DNA of 64,000 bases, from NCBI GenBank assembly GCA_026260175.1, contig JAKCWW010000556.1, forward strand, positions 1 to 64,000, given 5' to 3'. Position numbers and translations under genes: made by a program. This stretch comes from Reticulitermes lucifugus. Taxonomy: Eukaryota > Arthropoda > Insecta > Blattodea > Rhinotermitidae. This document shows, in pieces, positions 24,258-36,240 of the stretch (positions are counted from its first letter, which is position 1; the number at the start of each line of letters is the position of its first letter). Under the pieces are notes generated by a model. That model ran no database searches. It saw only the letters and a program-made list of their open reading frames with translations, and was not told where the DNA came from.

Positions 24258-26049
24258 TTAATTCATCTGTAACTCTTGCTGCTGTACAGCTTCCCTTTTC
24301 TCCCTCAAACGATGGCCCTGGTGTGTTTTCATGTTATGGGCTTTCAAGTACCGCTCTTGCCTAAAACTAAGGTGACAAACTGCACAACTGAATGGCTTAT
24401 GATCCAAATGAATCAGTTTGTGCCTGATCACGTCACTCGGATAGTGGAAACACTTCCCACAAATGTCGCAAGCATGGGGGCGTTCACCTGTATGAATCAT
24501 CACATGTTTTGTGCACTCATAATGCCGCCTGAATGACTTGTCACAGTGGGGGCATTTATGTGGGAACAAGTTTGTATGGGACCTGTTATGTGAATGGAAT
24601 GTTGAATGTGTTTTAAATCTCTTGCCACAAAGATGGCAAACTAAACGACGTTCTCCAGTATGAACAGTCATGTGATCATTTCTAGTGCGAGTGTTGGCAA
24701 ACTTTCTTCCACATATTGGACAAGCATGCTCCTTAATACCTTCATGAACCTCTCTTACATGTCGCCGAATCTGTGGTTCAGCTCGAAACTGTTTGCCACA
24801 AACGTGACATGTAAATGGTTTTTCACCTGTATGAATACGCATATGTCTCACATACGTGCACCTACGAAACAGATTCTTCCCACAGACTTGACAATGGAAG
24901 TATGTCTTGCCATTGACTTTAATTTTTGCACGTGATATGGCATCAGTACGGTACATCCTACTCCTGCTCACAGTTTCCGTATCTAATGACACATCTCTCA
25001 CTTCTATCAGACTGCTGTTCCCACTGTCATTCAGGGAGGGGTAAATATCAGTGGTGTGCAAGTCAACCCCACAGCTCTCGCTTGGTTTCCCATCTTGCTG
25101 TTTATGATGCACATTCTTAACATGTCTCTTCACATCAGCCTTCCTAGTGAACACACGTTCACATATCCTACACGTTATTTCTTCCTTCGAAACAATCAGG
25201 TCTGACTTAATGTCTTCTGTATGAACTCCATCACTGCTCTTCTTTGCAAGGTGTATATGTTTTTGGTTTCTTACAGTATCAGATTTCCCTGCCAAAGCCC
25301 TTCCACATGTACATGAGAAATCATAATGTCCATCACAGTTTGAAGAAGGTTTAGAATATGATTCTGACACCTGCTGTAATTCTTCGTTTCCTTTTGAACT
25401 AGCACACCAATTTCGTAATGATTTTAAAGAATGCACACTCTTACAATGTCTTTTTACACCAAAATTTGTTGTGAAAACTTCACCACATACACTACAAGGA
25501 TATTTGTCTTTCACCTCTTGCATGCAACTCTCCAACTTGCTGTTCAAATTTTGATCATTCCCATTACGAATAGTTTCAGAGATGTTTGTCATTTGAGGGT
25601 TACTTTTCATGTGTCTAGTCATTTCTGGCTTCCTCACAAACATCCTACCCAACAATCTACATGGAAAAGTACCACATTTTTCTCTTGCATTAGATTTACT
25701 TCTCTCTGCACACATAACAGATGTGGCCACTGCTGTAAGCTGGTCCTCATGGCTCTCCATATGTTTGATAAACCAAGCTTTACTTTCACAAAATATTCCA
25801 TCACAAATCTCACAGTGAAATAATGAATCAGAATGTCTCAATGACAAGTGAGTTGCTAATTCGCTTCTTGTAGTGAAGATACTTCCACAGCAATTACATG
25901 ACGCATCAGTCTCAGTGAAACATTCAAATTTATTTAAATAAACAGAAGTTTCAAAGTCTTTTGTATTCTTCTGGTGAATAATGTCCAGCAATGCACTCTG
26001 ATATGCCTCATGGTAATTTCTGAACGATGCCAGAGGACTCAGCTGACAC
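24258..26049 (-). CDS. C2H2 zinc-finger protein, terminal exon (13 fingers, two degenerate)
   Basis: The exon encodes 596 residues after the acceptor atcttgcag|G (AG at 26051-26050). It starts CQLSPLASFRNYHEAYQSAL. Fingers 1 and 2 (CNCCGSIF and FHCEICDGIF) match those of the exon at 2722. Finger 3 is broken (PCRLLGRMF: second cysteine lost; last histidine is N). Finger 5 is broken too (FSCTCGRAL: cysteines one residue apart; first histidine lost). Finger 6 is FTRKADVKRH. The spacer block ISRAKIKVNGKTYF precedes the seven-finger core, which ends RQERYLKAH. A basic, glutamine-rich tail (RLREKREAVQQQE) follows. It is probably a nuclear DNA-binding regulator. An inverted-repeat element lies about 150 bp upstream. 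Confidence 0.93.
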
Positions 26050-26199
26050 CTGCAAGATAGAGTGTGTAGAGAGATTACTGTTGTGGCATGCAGTTTCAAC
26101 ACATTCCCTACTCCTTGTATTCATGCCAGCAAGTTGAAACTTGTGATCTGAGACAAGTGTGTGACCAATGAAGGACCAAAACCTAAGTGTTTAGAGGAA

Positions 26200-26415
26200 A
26201 CAGGTAACAACTTAAGAGGATTCCTGTCTTCAGTAATGTGAATATGTGTCACTGGATTGGTGTTTCCTGATGTTTCAAAGCATCATACTGCCTTCATCTT
26301 CAGGGGTTAGGCACTATGCTCCTTTGATATGCCAGCAACCACTGACCCAGCTACAAAGCATCACATCCCAGAAGACAAATTCTCAGTAATACCGCTGTGA
26401 GAACCTCAAACCCCG
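26200..26415. repeat. Inverted-repeat element, 150 bp upstream of a zinc-finger exon
   Basis: The left arm reads 'ttcctgtcttcagtaatgtg' and on to 'cactggattggtgtttcctg'. The right arm reads cacatcccagaagacaaatt, then ctgtgagaacctcaaa. The middle motif is 'gatgtttcaaagcatcatac..tgccttcatcttcagg', which read in reverse forms CTGAAGATG, stem AAGGCA/TGCTTT, GAAAC. Confidence 0.78.
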
Positions 26416-28788
26416 CATAGTGATGATGTTATTCACTACAACAGCCACGATCTTTTACATGCCTCAGACTATACTCAACCTGAAGATCAGAACTATTTCA
26501 AAAAACCTGCAACACTTTAAAGAGTTGCTCAATACACATACAACACTCTCCTACGTGAACCTCAGACAGTATTCAAGATATATAATCTCATCAAGTGATA
26601 AATTTTATTTCTACAATACAAAAATAATCAATAGCAAAACAATATCTCATAATACTTTTGCAACATTGGTATGCTACTGTAAACATAATTTCCCTTAAAC
26701 ATACACAGAAAAACTCTGTGACCCATTACAAAATAAGGACCTAAACCTTGCAATATCTATCAGATTTAACTGCCTTCATATACGGCCACATAATCCAAGT
26801 ATTATATACAACAAAGACACCATCATGCTGAGCTGCATTGATTCCCACATTAGAAGCAAAACCTGCTAGCATAATATACCATGAATACACCATAACACTA
26901 CAATACTTATGTTCAGCAAAATACATATAGCTAAACTACATTAAATATAATTTTATGGACACTTATACCAACGAAGTTTAGCAATATCAACTGCGCTAAT
27001 GTATGGATCAATAAAAAATTTTGAAGTTTCACTAGTAATTACATAAATACAATTTTAACAGTAACAAACTGAACTATTACGAATACTGACAATTCTAAAT
27101 ATCCAAGGTATATAAGCAATGGAAGAGACAGCGCATTTTTTAAATAAGAGTATCACAAAACACTACATTTTGTTACGTGCATTATATTATACACATCTCA
27201 TCCTGCTGTCACTATGTATCACCTACTGCATTGGTATTCGAACTGTGTTCTGCAGGACCCTGGGGTTCCGATGGTACATCTCAAGTGTTCTGCAAGCACA
27301 TTTCCTTCATAATGAAAAAATAATTTTTAGTTGCATTTTTACTTTCCTCCCCATCTTTGTGCACAATCCACGCTGAGTTTATACTCAGCGTATATCATCA
27401 ACAATAAAATTCTGATTTACATATACATGTATATGTTTTATTTAAAGAAAGATACAGCTATTTAAATCTTTATTTAATTTTTGTATGCAAAAAGTAACTT
27501 TTACTTTACAGTGGTTCAGCAAATTTTTAAATTTAGTCATAAGGGTTCCATACACATGGATTTTTAAGACCACTGATGTAGTTGTCTTGGCAAAGACACT
27601 TGTTAAACTGTACTTCCCCTGATCATGAACTACATTGATCAAATCATTTATGAGACATATGAAATGGCATTAAAAACTGGAATGTGTACCATAATGGTGT
27701 TTTTTCATGCATGATGCATTTAAGGTTTTGAATTAAAGTCATGGAATCTGCACAAATGTATTTACATTATGAGGAATAATCTAACATATACACAATACGG
27801 AGTTCCGTTGTACCTATGATTCTGTTTCTTTCCCCTAATGACTGAAAGAACGCAAATAACATGAACGAGATTTTGTAAAACCTGAAGAAAACAGTCCACT
27901 TGCAAGACCTTGGCATAGACAGAAAGAGCAGTATTAGAATGGATCTTATATAAAAGTGATGGCATGGCATGGAATGGATTAATATGGCTCAGGATAGATG
28001 CAAATGAATATGGTAATGAACCTGCAGACTCAACCAGGAGTCTGCTCCATGGAGTTTGTTTGTTAGTAAGATGTTATAATGCACCTGTCTTGTGTATCAT
28101 TCTAAAAACTTTACAAGGCAAGCCAATTGCAAAGAAACCTTACTCTATACTTGCATGTTCCCTGGCCTTACGGCCAAGAACCAGAATCAAGAGTTTTCAT
28201 CTTTTCCTGCAATCTGTGGGGAAATTAAAGCAGAAACACAGAATAGTCATCACTACTATTCATACTACTATACTACTAGTTCGTAATTAATGACACTGTG
28301 TGAACAATGTAAAATCTGTTGCACAGATTTGGTAGCATCCAATGAAAAATAAGCCTCAAACTGGAGGTTTTTGCAGAGGTGTACAGGACCTGGATTGAGG
28401 TCTTTGAATAATGACACCCTGTATGTAGTCCAGTATGTTAATACAAGTGTTTCAGGGGAAACAGCTGCCTCCATCTTCAGGATGGCAGGCACAGAATGAT
28501 GGAAGCAAAACACTGGTAACAATCTATCAGACTACACAGTCTGCAGCAGTCATGGAAGAAGAAACCCGTTACATGCGAGCAGGCAGTCATGATCACCTTA
28601 TGGCACCATCCTATGTTGAAAAGAGCCAAGTGTGGGAAATTGCAGAGAAACAGATATTGGGTATTCAGACCAGGACCCCCTGTACCAAACAAACTGACAT
28701 GTAACTGACATAAGCAATAGGTTAATTCAGGAACAAAAACATCTCCTAAATTAATTTCCATTATATAAGACGGTGTGTTTACTTCTGG
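26416..28788. other. Intergenic, fragments of repeats only
   Basis: 'gtgtttcaggggaaacagct' and 'cctccatcttcagg' at 28447-28481 are a piece of the inverted-repeat family next to the 3' end of the exon at 28789. No gene is seen; frames here are short and overlap on both strands. Confidence 0.4.
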
Positions 28789-29782
28789 TCAGTGGTGAAT
28801 CCTGTCATGATTCTTCAAGTAACGCTTCTGGCGGAAGCCCAGTCCACATTCCGCACACATAAAAGGCTTTTGATCTGAATGAACAAGTTTATGTTTTGAA
28901 AGTTCATATCTTACACGAAACCCTTTACCACAAATGTCACAAATGAAGGGTCGCTCGCCCGTATGTGTCAGGATATGGACAAGAAGCGATGGCCGTGAGT
29001 GGAAACCTCTACTGCAGTAAGAACAGGGAAATGAATATGCATCTGAGTGACTTTTATTGTGAGTATACAAAGAAGCCTTGGTCTTGAAAGTCTTCCCACA
29101 CAAATCACATATATAGGGACGTTCGCCTGTATGAACTCTTCGATGGTCATCTCGAGTTGCCTTGGATGCAAAGGTCTTGTTGCAAATATCACAGGCAAAT
29201 TCTTTGATACCAGCATGAACATCTCTTATGTGCCGGTTCAACCCAGCAGGTACACGGAACTGTTTCCCACAAACATGACAGGTGTATGGTCTTTCACCTG
29301 TGTGAATTCGAAGATGAAGCTTGAATTTATCCTTGGTAGCTATTTTCCTCCCACACTGTCCACACTGGAAACCACTGCTTGATCTTTTTACCTTGGCATC
29401 TTTCTTCACAATAGCTTCATTTTTCATGACTGCTGCCTTCTTCAAGGCTGTTCTTCCTGTGTCTTCCAAATCACCCCCATCTGACCTTAACATAAGGTGC
29501 CTTTCGTTTGTTACAGAGCATGGCTGATGCCGTGTGTCACTGACATTAACATGTTCACCATTCACTGACAATGTGCTAAATGTGTCGCTGCCTGCAGTTA
29601 CTGGTCCACTGCCAGTTTCACTAGAGTGGGCCTTCATTTTAATAACTGCCTTCTTGTATTCATAAGCAAACACGTGTGCAGAACGCAGATGGGGTGCACA
29701 ACCTTTCTGCCGACATACACTTCCAAACGCATTATTTGCTTCTTGGTGAGCTCTGAATGATGACAAAGAAGACTGTAGACAC
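28789..29782 (-). CDS. C2H2 zinc-finger protein, terminal exon (7 fingers)
   Basis: The exon encodes 330 residues after cttgcag|G (AG at 29784-29783). The N-terminus [19 protein letters not shown] keeps the family pattern. About 150 residues without fingers follow, ending in a basic stretch rich in lysine ([20 protein letters not shown]), a likely nuclear localisation signal. Then come the seven core fingers and nothing else: [10 protein letters not shown] to the last finger, RQKRYLKNH. The core linker is [15 protein letters not shown]. This is a compact form of the family, like the exons at 37173, 44153 and 46756. The pseudogene at 30050 is a decayed neighbour with the same finger signatures ([15 protein letters not shown]). 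It is probably a nuclear DNA-binding regulator. Confidence 0.93.
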
Positions 29783-30259
29783 CTGCAAGACAAAGTTTGC
29801 AGTGAGTGTCTGGACAGGAAGCAGGAGTTGGAACTCACGGAATTTCATCCTTTTAAGTTTCAAAACTCGCATGTAGAGTTTCAGCAATATTCCAATTCAT
29901 TTAGTGTATATGAAAAGGCATACACCATTAAAGGGAAAATAAAGCCAAACACTCACATCGGTACACTACAACTACAAAGATCAGTTACTAGACAGGATGG
30001 GAAGGAACAACTTTAGTAACATCACAAATATTTCCAATCTCTGATGATTTTTCTTAATGTTTTAAACTTTCCACGTGTATGTTTCACGTGTCTTCTCGAG
30101 CATCTCTTGCCAGAACCTGTGACCGCATTCTGCACATGAAAATTACATCACACCTGAGTGAACTAATTTATGTTTAGAAAGCATATGATGCATACAGAAG
30201 TCTTGCCCACATATCACATGTGTGAGGTTTTTCACCTGCATGTACCAACATGTGGAGAA

Positions 30260-30350
30260 CCATATACAGGGTATACACAAAAGAATGGTGCGTTTTATAT
30301 GTATATATACATATAAACCGCACCATTCTTTTGTGTATACCTGTATATGG
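30260..30350. repeat. Near-perfect 90 bp palindrome
   Basis: Left arm 30260-30305 (ccatatacagggtatacaca and on to atatgtata) and right arm 30306-30350 are reverse complements, with one single-base gap and one mismatch. The centre is tatatgtatatatacatata. A transcript would fold into a hairpin of about 45 pairs. It looks like a fold-back MITE inserted into the zinc-finger pseudogene. Confidence 0.93.
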
Positions 30351-30377
30351 ATTTGTTTTCCTTGTTCAACATTCACA

Positions 30378-30443
30378 ACTTTATGACACATATTTACCAT
30401 GTATTTCAGTACAGAAATATACAGTAAATATGTGTCATAAAGT
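30378..30443. repeat. Second hairpin with 19 bp perfect arms
   Basis: actttatgacacatattta at 30378-30396 is repeated in perfect reverse complement at 30425-30443. Inner bases (atgtatttc with gaaatat) can extend the stem. It lies 28 bp from the larger palindrome. Confidence 0.9.
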
Positions 30444-30965
30444 AATGAGAACCAGATCTGACGACAGTATCAAACCTTACTGCACGAGTATCTAAATCTG
30501 AACACTCCTGTGTAAATTGGCTTGTGATTATATAATGCTACATTTGTCTTATTTCCCACATGTCACATACAAACAGGCACTCACCAGTGTGGGTTCGTCA
30601 GTGGTCATCTAGTAAATGGTGACCAGCTAATTTTCTTGCATACATCTCACACATAAAATTCTTCACATGCTCATGTACATCTTGAGGAAGGCCATGCAGT
30701 CCTGACTGAGTTCAAAAGCATTTTTCACACACACACACACTCACACACACGACATGTAAAAGGTCTCTCTCAAGTATGAATCCATGAGACCTCATAATAC
30801 TCCATGACACAATTTTTCCGCAGTGTTCACGCACAAAAATGTGATGTTCTTCTTCCATTGGTTCATCCGAATTCATCCTTGAACACTCACTTTCATTTGT
30901 CTCCTCTTCTACACTACCAATTATGTTCTCTTCAGGCTCTGTTTGCACATGGCACTCTTTACTGG

Positions 30966-32842
30966 AAGATTAACTTTCACAGTGCTTTATTCTCTTGCCC
31001 TTCTGGGTACAAACAGCTTGTCCTTTAAGTACACTTTCAGTACCAACCATATGTTCCAAAGGATTCAATGATATCAATGAGGTTTGTCCAAACCTCCAAG
31101 AAAAGTGCAGCTAGTTATGGCCAGCAATGCTCACTGTCAGGACCCTGACAGCTTCAGTGTCTGTGCACGTATGAAGTTACTTGGAGGTATGAACAAAGTT
31201 AACCTCATCAGAGCTATTCACAACAGTGATGATAACAACATCCCTTCAGATGTGGATACCACTCCAAGCAAGCACACAATAACAGAATTTGTGTTTAAAC
31301 ATTTCTGTAGTGCAATGCAAATTTTTGTGCAACATCAGAATTTTTGTCCTCACCAAATTTGTTAAAAAGCATTATTACATACCCTTAACCTTCAGGAGAC
31401 AGATTTAAATGTCAATTGTAACTCTTGACAGACACGGACATTCAAGTGCTATCAAGTGAACACATGAGACCAGCATACAGCATGCTAGACCATTCGCCAG
31501 TACATTTAAGAGACCAGCACATGGTCTCGTAGGATGACAGAGATTAATTATGTTCATTTTAACCAATTGGTATCAAATGTTAAAATTCAATTCTCTTGCC
31601 TCAACCATGCTCTTACATGAACTTTTTCTTTTGTTTCTGACTCACCGTTTTTCATGACATATTTCTCATGAATATTACGTTTTAAGCATGTCAAAGTTAG
31701 TTCCTTAAATCCAAAATTTTCTATTTTTCTTTTGTAAAATAGGCAGGATCACTTGCACTTAGATCTCTGTCTTTCATTTGCAAGTTTCTGTAAAATATAT
31801 TTTTGTGGAGCCCTCCCACTAATGTGCAAATTCAACAACTCAATTTTTTTTTTGAATGGGGAGATATAAACTTTGTTGTTCCCTTCCATTTTTTCCTCAG
31901 CTGCACAGATTGTCTCCCTCACAGAGCAGTGAACCCATCCAATAATCTCTGCTCATTGTCAGTGTGTTGTGCCAGGCTAGGTGTCAGCTCTGTTCCAGTG
32001 GAACCACTGATGGAATTTTTGGGGATCCAAAAAGTTAAAAGCTCTGGGTTGAGTGGGGTAAGACCACAGGGAACATAGGGAGAGGCTCGTGGTCAAGTCA
32101 CATGGTTATCCTCTAGATGCAAGTGCCACTTTTGGCAATAACACGCTCACACTTCACTGCACAACAACTTTAATTTTTATAACCACCACCTGTTACAGCA
32201 ATTATGTATGTGTTGGCACCTCCGAGCTTATGGAAGTTCATGCATAAATTTTATCTGGTATCGGTGTTTGACTATAAACCACAGCATAACAAGAATAAGA
32301 ATGACTTGTGCCTGGCCCGGATTTACTTTATAGAGCAACTTTGCACAACTTTCGGAATTTTAGAAATAAACGCGCCTGGTTGGCCCTTTGCTGACACAGC
32401 AGGGCTTCAGTTCTCCTAGAATTACTCATCTCCACATAGTTCCCACTCTGTCCACCAGGTGTCTAGTGCCCCAGGTGTCCTAAGAGTAGGAAGAGTTCCA
32501 GTACTGGTGGAAACAAGCATGGTTGCCCCATGTTATCATCACCAAGCCATGCAGAATTCCTTTGTAGACAACTGTTACAAGAAGTGAACATTTTAGCTTC
32601 TCTGCACTTCCCAACTTTAATATAACATCCGTAAATTCTGATTAATTATAAAAGACGCATGTTAACCAATGACTCCACATGCATCTTTTTCCTGATCTAT
32701 ATAAGCTGGATCAGTTGCCAAATCTCTATCCTAGATCTCTCCATCTCAGGCTACTTAGCACCGGGGTTTGAACCCAGGAGGGGACAGACACAGCAGCCCG
32801 AGCTTACACTGGAAATTCAATAATTTACCTACTTTCTGAAAT
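30966..32842. other. Intergenic, one SINE-like B box
   Basis: On the minus strand at about 32800-32770, gggttcaaaccccgg is a perfect B box (GGTTCAAACCC), but no A box is clear, so it may be a worn SINE. The plus-strand frames at 31084 and 31803 have no recognisable domain. At 31900-31935 'agctgcacagattgtctccc' resembles the 11870/20340 repeat. Confidence 0.4.
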
Positions 32843-33154
32843 GTGGCAGTGACAGTAAACATACCCGCCTGTCTCCAGTTCACTTACGTATCTAACATCC
32901 ATGCAATACAAAATTTACAAAGAAATGCTACAAGAATCCAAGCTGTGCCACTGTATCTTGCACACGTAAATTTTCTGAGCACTACGTCATGGCGACTACT
33001 ACATTATGACTTAATCAAAGACAGTCTATACAGCTATCCGAAACAAATAACTCAAATATTTAGTACAGTAAGTACACATTTAACACTGCAATTGTATTCC
33101 GAAAGATTGAAACACAGTGCACAACAATGTGGAATGGAACACTATTTACCATAA
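32843..33154 (+). pseudogene. Possible mariner-type transposase helix-turn-helix remnant
   Basis: The frame contains STTSWRLLHYDLIKD, then YPKQITQ, and later LQLYSERLK. This order resembles the end of the paired-type DNA-binding region of Tc1/mariner transposases (S-T-x-W-R-x-L-H-x-D-L..YPY-K-x-Q). No catalytic part follows. This is a weak call from a short match. Confidence 0.38.
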
Positions 33155-34385
33155 GAAATAATTAAAACAACACCCAATTGCAAAAACAATGTTAACTCCA
33201 GTCCAGATAACACTTACGGCATCTCTGGTCATAAAATGTCAACATTAAAGCAAGGCAACATTGTGAAGGACAATCTTGAATGACAACTGCATGTAGCAGG
33301 CAGCAACACCTTACAGTCTGTAGACAGCAGACACAATTCACAGTTCAATCATACAGGCAATATCTGCTTAGCAAAACCTGTGATTTCTAACTTCATAAAT
33401 GCTGCAGATATGAATCAAATTAAACGAAAAAGATCAGTAATGTTCATACACATATATTTAATTGTGGGTTCAGATATGAACTGTTCTTGTGCATAGCAGC
33501 ACACACAATATAGTAAAAAATCAGGCCAGTCAACCTGCTCCAGAACACCACAAGAGGCTTTAGTTTCCACCTGTAGATGGCAGAGTATTAAATCATGCCG
33601 CTTAATCGGAAGAAACTGTTGCAGTGTCTTCAACAACCACGTACAAACATGACGACAAATCAGTACAGTGACTAGGCTCCCATAGGCAGGATTATGAAGG
33701 AATGAGGGCACAATTCTAGAAGAGTACAGTGCAGTGTACAGACCATCTGCACAACCACCCCACCTCTGTTCAAATAGGAGTGATGGCTGTTTTACTGGGC
33801 GTGAAGTATTTGGAGCATAAGCTCAACATTCACATCCACCTAGTGTAGAGATGTGACTTAATTCTCCACAGCTGAGAGAAATGATCAGACAAATATGAGT
33901 TAACCCGTCGGTCTTTGAAATGGACATAACATAGCCAATGCTGCAATACATGTGCCCTCTCCACACAACACACAAAACAGGTCACACCCATGCATGCAAA
34001 TCAGTGTGCAAAAAATGGAGTACTGTTTTACAAGGCATTTGCAAATGACTGGTAATTTCCTTCCATTCAACAAGTCATTGTCATTACACACTCAGCACTT
34101 CCATACGTCTGTTAAAACCACAGTACATGAATATAAAGTACAGTCTCCTTCTTTAAGAGCACAGTACATAACAAAATGCTCTCTTCTCTAAATTTCATTT
34201 ATTTCTCATACATTCTATAAATCAATGAGAGGTTGAAAAACCTATTGGATACAGAATAAGTCAATATACAAATAAATCAAATACACATATAATAATCAAC
34301 AAGCAAATAGACTAAAAATGGAATTTTAATAACAACTCTTCTAAGTTCATCAAAGATTACACCAAATTTAAAAATTATTACATAA
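33155..34385. other. Intergenic, no gene seen
   Basis: A 98-codon minus-strand frame at 33415-33711 has no recognised domain. Nothing else is visible. Confidence 0.4.
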
Positions 34386-34830
34386 GACAGGCAATGTATG
34401 TACAAATGTAACATTGAGGCGCCTTCGCATAACAACTGCTGCCGTGGAAAAGCAATAAGTATTACATATTTTGAGTGTGTGTCTGTAGCCTTAGTTATTC
34501 AGTACACAAAGCGCATGCGTCATATTATATTGTCATCTGTGGCCTGTCTGTCTCTATCATATTTTCCACATTATCTCAAAAAATGGCACAATTTCTGAAA
34601 AAAGTTACTGAACATAAAATGTGTTTTCATTTTCTCTACAACTTTAGTCTGAAACATTTCTCATTCTAAGAAGAATTGAGCGAGGTATCATAAATGCACA
34701 TAGGTCTTCATGTAAAGTACCTGTTATTCTTGTCACATTTTAACAAAACATTAATTTTCGAGAAAATCCGTCCAGTGGGAGCCAAGACATGACGAAGCTA
34801 ACAGTCACTTTTCGAAATTTTGTAAACATA
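34386..34830. repeat. Dispersed repeat, copy shared with 53420-53942
   Basis: Both copies start gacaggcaatgtatgta and share 'gccgtggaaa.gca', 'ccttagttattcag', 'tctgtggcctgtctg', 'gaacataaaatgtg', 'cgtccagtgggagcc' and 'gacgaagctaa'-type blocks in the same order. It is non-coding in both places, so I take it as an interspersed transposon remnant of unknown class. Confidence 0.78.
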
Positions 34831-34929
34831 CCTAAAAACCAATAAAAATAGATATAAATAATGCCATATAATACATACACTTAAAACACAGAGAGTATCT
34901 AATAAAGGTTGTATATCATTTTATTCATA

Positions 34930-36240
34930 CCAGTCAGTGCTAAATAGAATGTTAAAGTAACAACTGGTTAGCTCAAAAGGAACAGTTGGCATAATAAACA
35001 TGAACTTTATTTCCATTAAAGTATTCCTCAAGTGAGTAGAAGGAATTAGCATACAGGAAACATTTGTGAGTTGATTTGAATTGTTTGGTATGGAAATGGA
35101 GATTGTTGAAAAACTAGATGCCAAAGCAGTAGATTCCTTTTTAATGTACTGCTAATTTGATAAAGATTCATGAAGGTTGGAGATTAGTCTAGTATTTATG
35201 CTGTCAATCTCCTAGTTTACTAGTTTATTATCGACCACAAACTGTAAAACTGAAAGTACATAGTGCTATTGAAGAGGTACAATTTTTAGTTTCTTAACCA
35301 AACCTCCACACGAGTCACTACTCATGTGGTCAATAATAATTCTGATTATATTATTTCATATACTCAAAATGTTTATACTATATGAAGAGTTCCCCCAAAA
35401 ATTAATCTGCAGTTCACAATGGAATTAAAATACGAGTAATAAACATTATGAATGTTTCATGTGATATATATGACTTGACAGATCTCATTGCATAGCGAGC
35501 TCCACTTAGTTTAAGTACAATTTGCTCTATATGGATTTTCCATGACATTGTATTGTCGCTAAGTATTCCAAGAAATTTTATATTAGGAACATTAGCAGTT
35601 ATTTTTTATCATAAACAATGTTCATGTCAACAAAAGAACTATTTTTAGTTATGAATTGAATATAATGAGTTTCATCAAAATTTAATGATAGTAAACTGAC
35701 TTTATGTGTTCAAAGACAGTGTAGATATTTCAAAGACAGTGTACATATCACTTGTAAAATCCATGGGGTTAGGATTGCTAACTATCAACTGCAAATAAAA
35801 TTTGTTTGGACTTATTATGTATAATCTTTGGTGCGTTATTTGTACAAAGGAAGAGCAAAGGTCCTAGAGCTGATGCTTGTGGAACACCATGTTTTATTTT
35901 ACCCCGGCCAGAAAAGGTATTATGATTAAAATTCATATACTATCAATCTTTGAGGTACGATTTAAATAAGGCATAGGCTTTGCCTGTTATGCCATAGAAA
36001 TTCAATTCAGACAACAAAATATCGTGGTTCACACAATCAAAAGCCTTTTCAAGATCACAGGAGGTGATAAATTTATGAAGAGCTTTAGAATCTTATTAAT
36101 TAATTTATAAGTAGCCTTTTCTGTTGTTGACTTTATCTGTAATTGATAAAAAAGGCCTCTACAGTACCTCTCAAAATAACAACCTGTTACAGTCAGTTTG
36201 CATTCTGAAACATAATGACTGATGTCTGTATTCATGTGTT
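34930..36240 (-). pseudogene. Jockey/CR1-type LINE reverse transcriptase remnant
   Basis: The minus strand reads, across frames, [20 protein letters not shown], then [17 protein letters not shown], then KHGVPQASALGPLLF, later IKFLGILSDNTMSWKIHIEQ, then KLSGARYAMRSVKSYIS and NFWGNSSYSI-like text. These are the palm and thumb parts of a non-LTR reverse transcriptase in correct order. The F/Y-x-D-D box is damaged (FAVDS), and stops and frameshifts are many. A C-terminal tail can be followed to about 34930. Confidence 0.85.

Larger units (their letters stand above)
30050..30965 (-). pseudogene. Decayed C2H2 zinc-finger exon with insertions
   Basis: Minus-strand fragments in several frames follow the family order: an acidic spacer (ESECSRMNSDEPMEEEH), VREHCGKIVS, then RPFTCRVC, then a KNFMCEMYARKLAGH stretch, DDH.RTHTGE, then [13 protein letters not shown] and FSCAECGHRFWQE. 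Frameshifts, stops and lost cysteines are present. A CA repeat (about 30723-30752) has replaced part of core finger 2, and two hairpin sequences (30260-30350 and 30378-30443) sit where core fingers 5-6 should be. The fingers most resemble the exon at 28789, so it is probably a local duplicate of that gene that died. Confidence 0.82.

Noticed and set aside
34386-34830. Promoter or enhancer shared with 53420-53942
   Set aside because: The two copies sit in unrelated surroundings and look like worn transposon sequence; nothing ties them to a gene.
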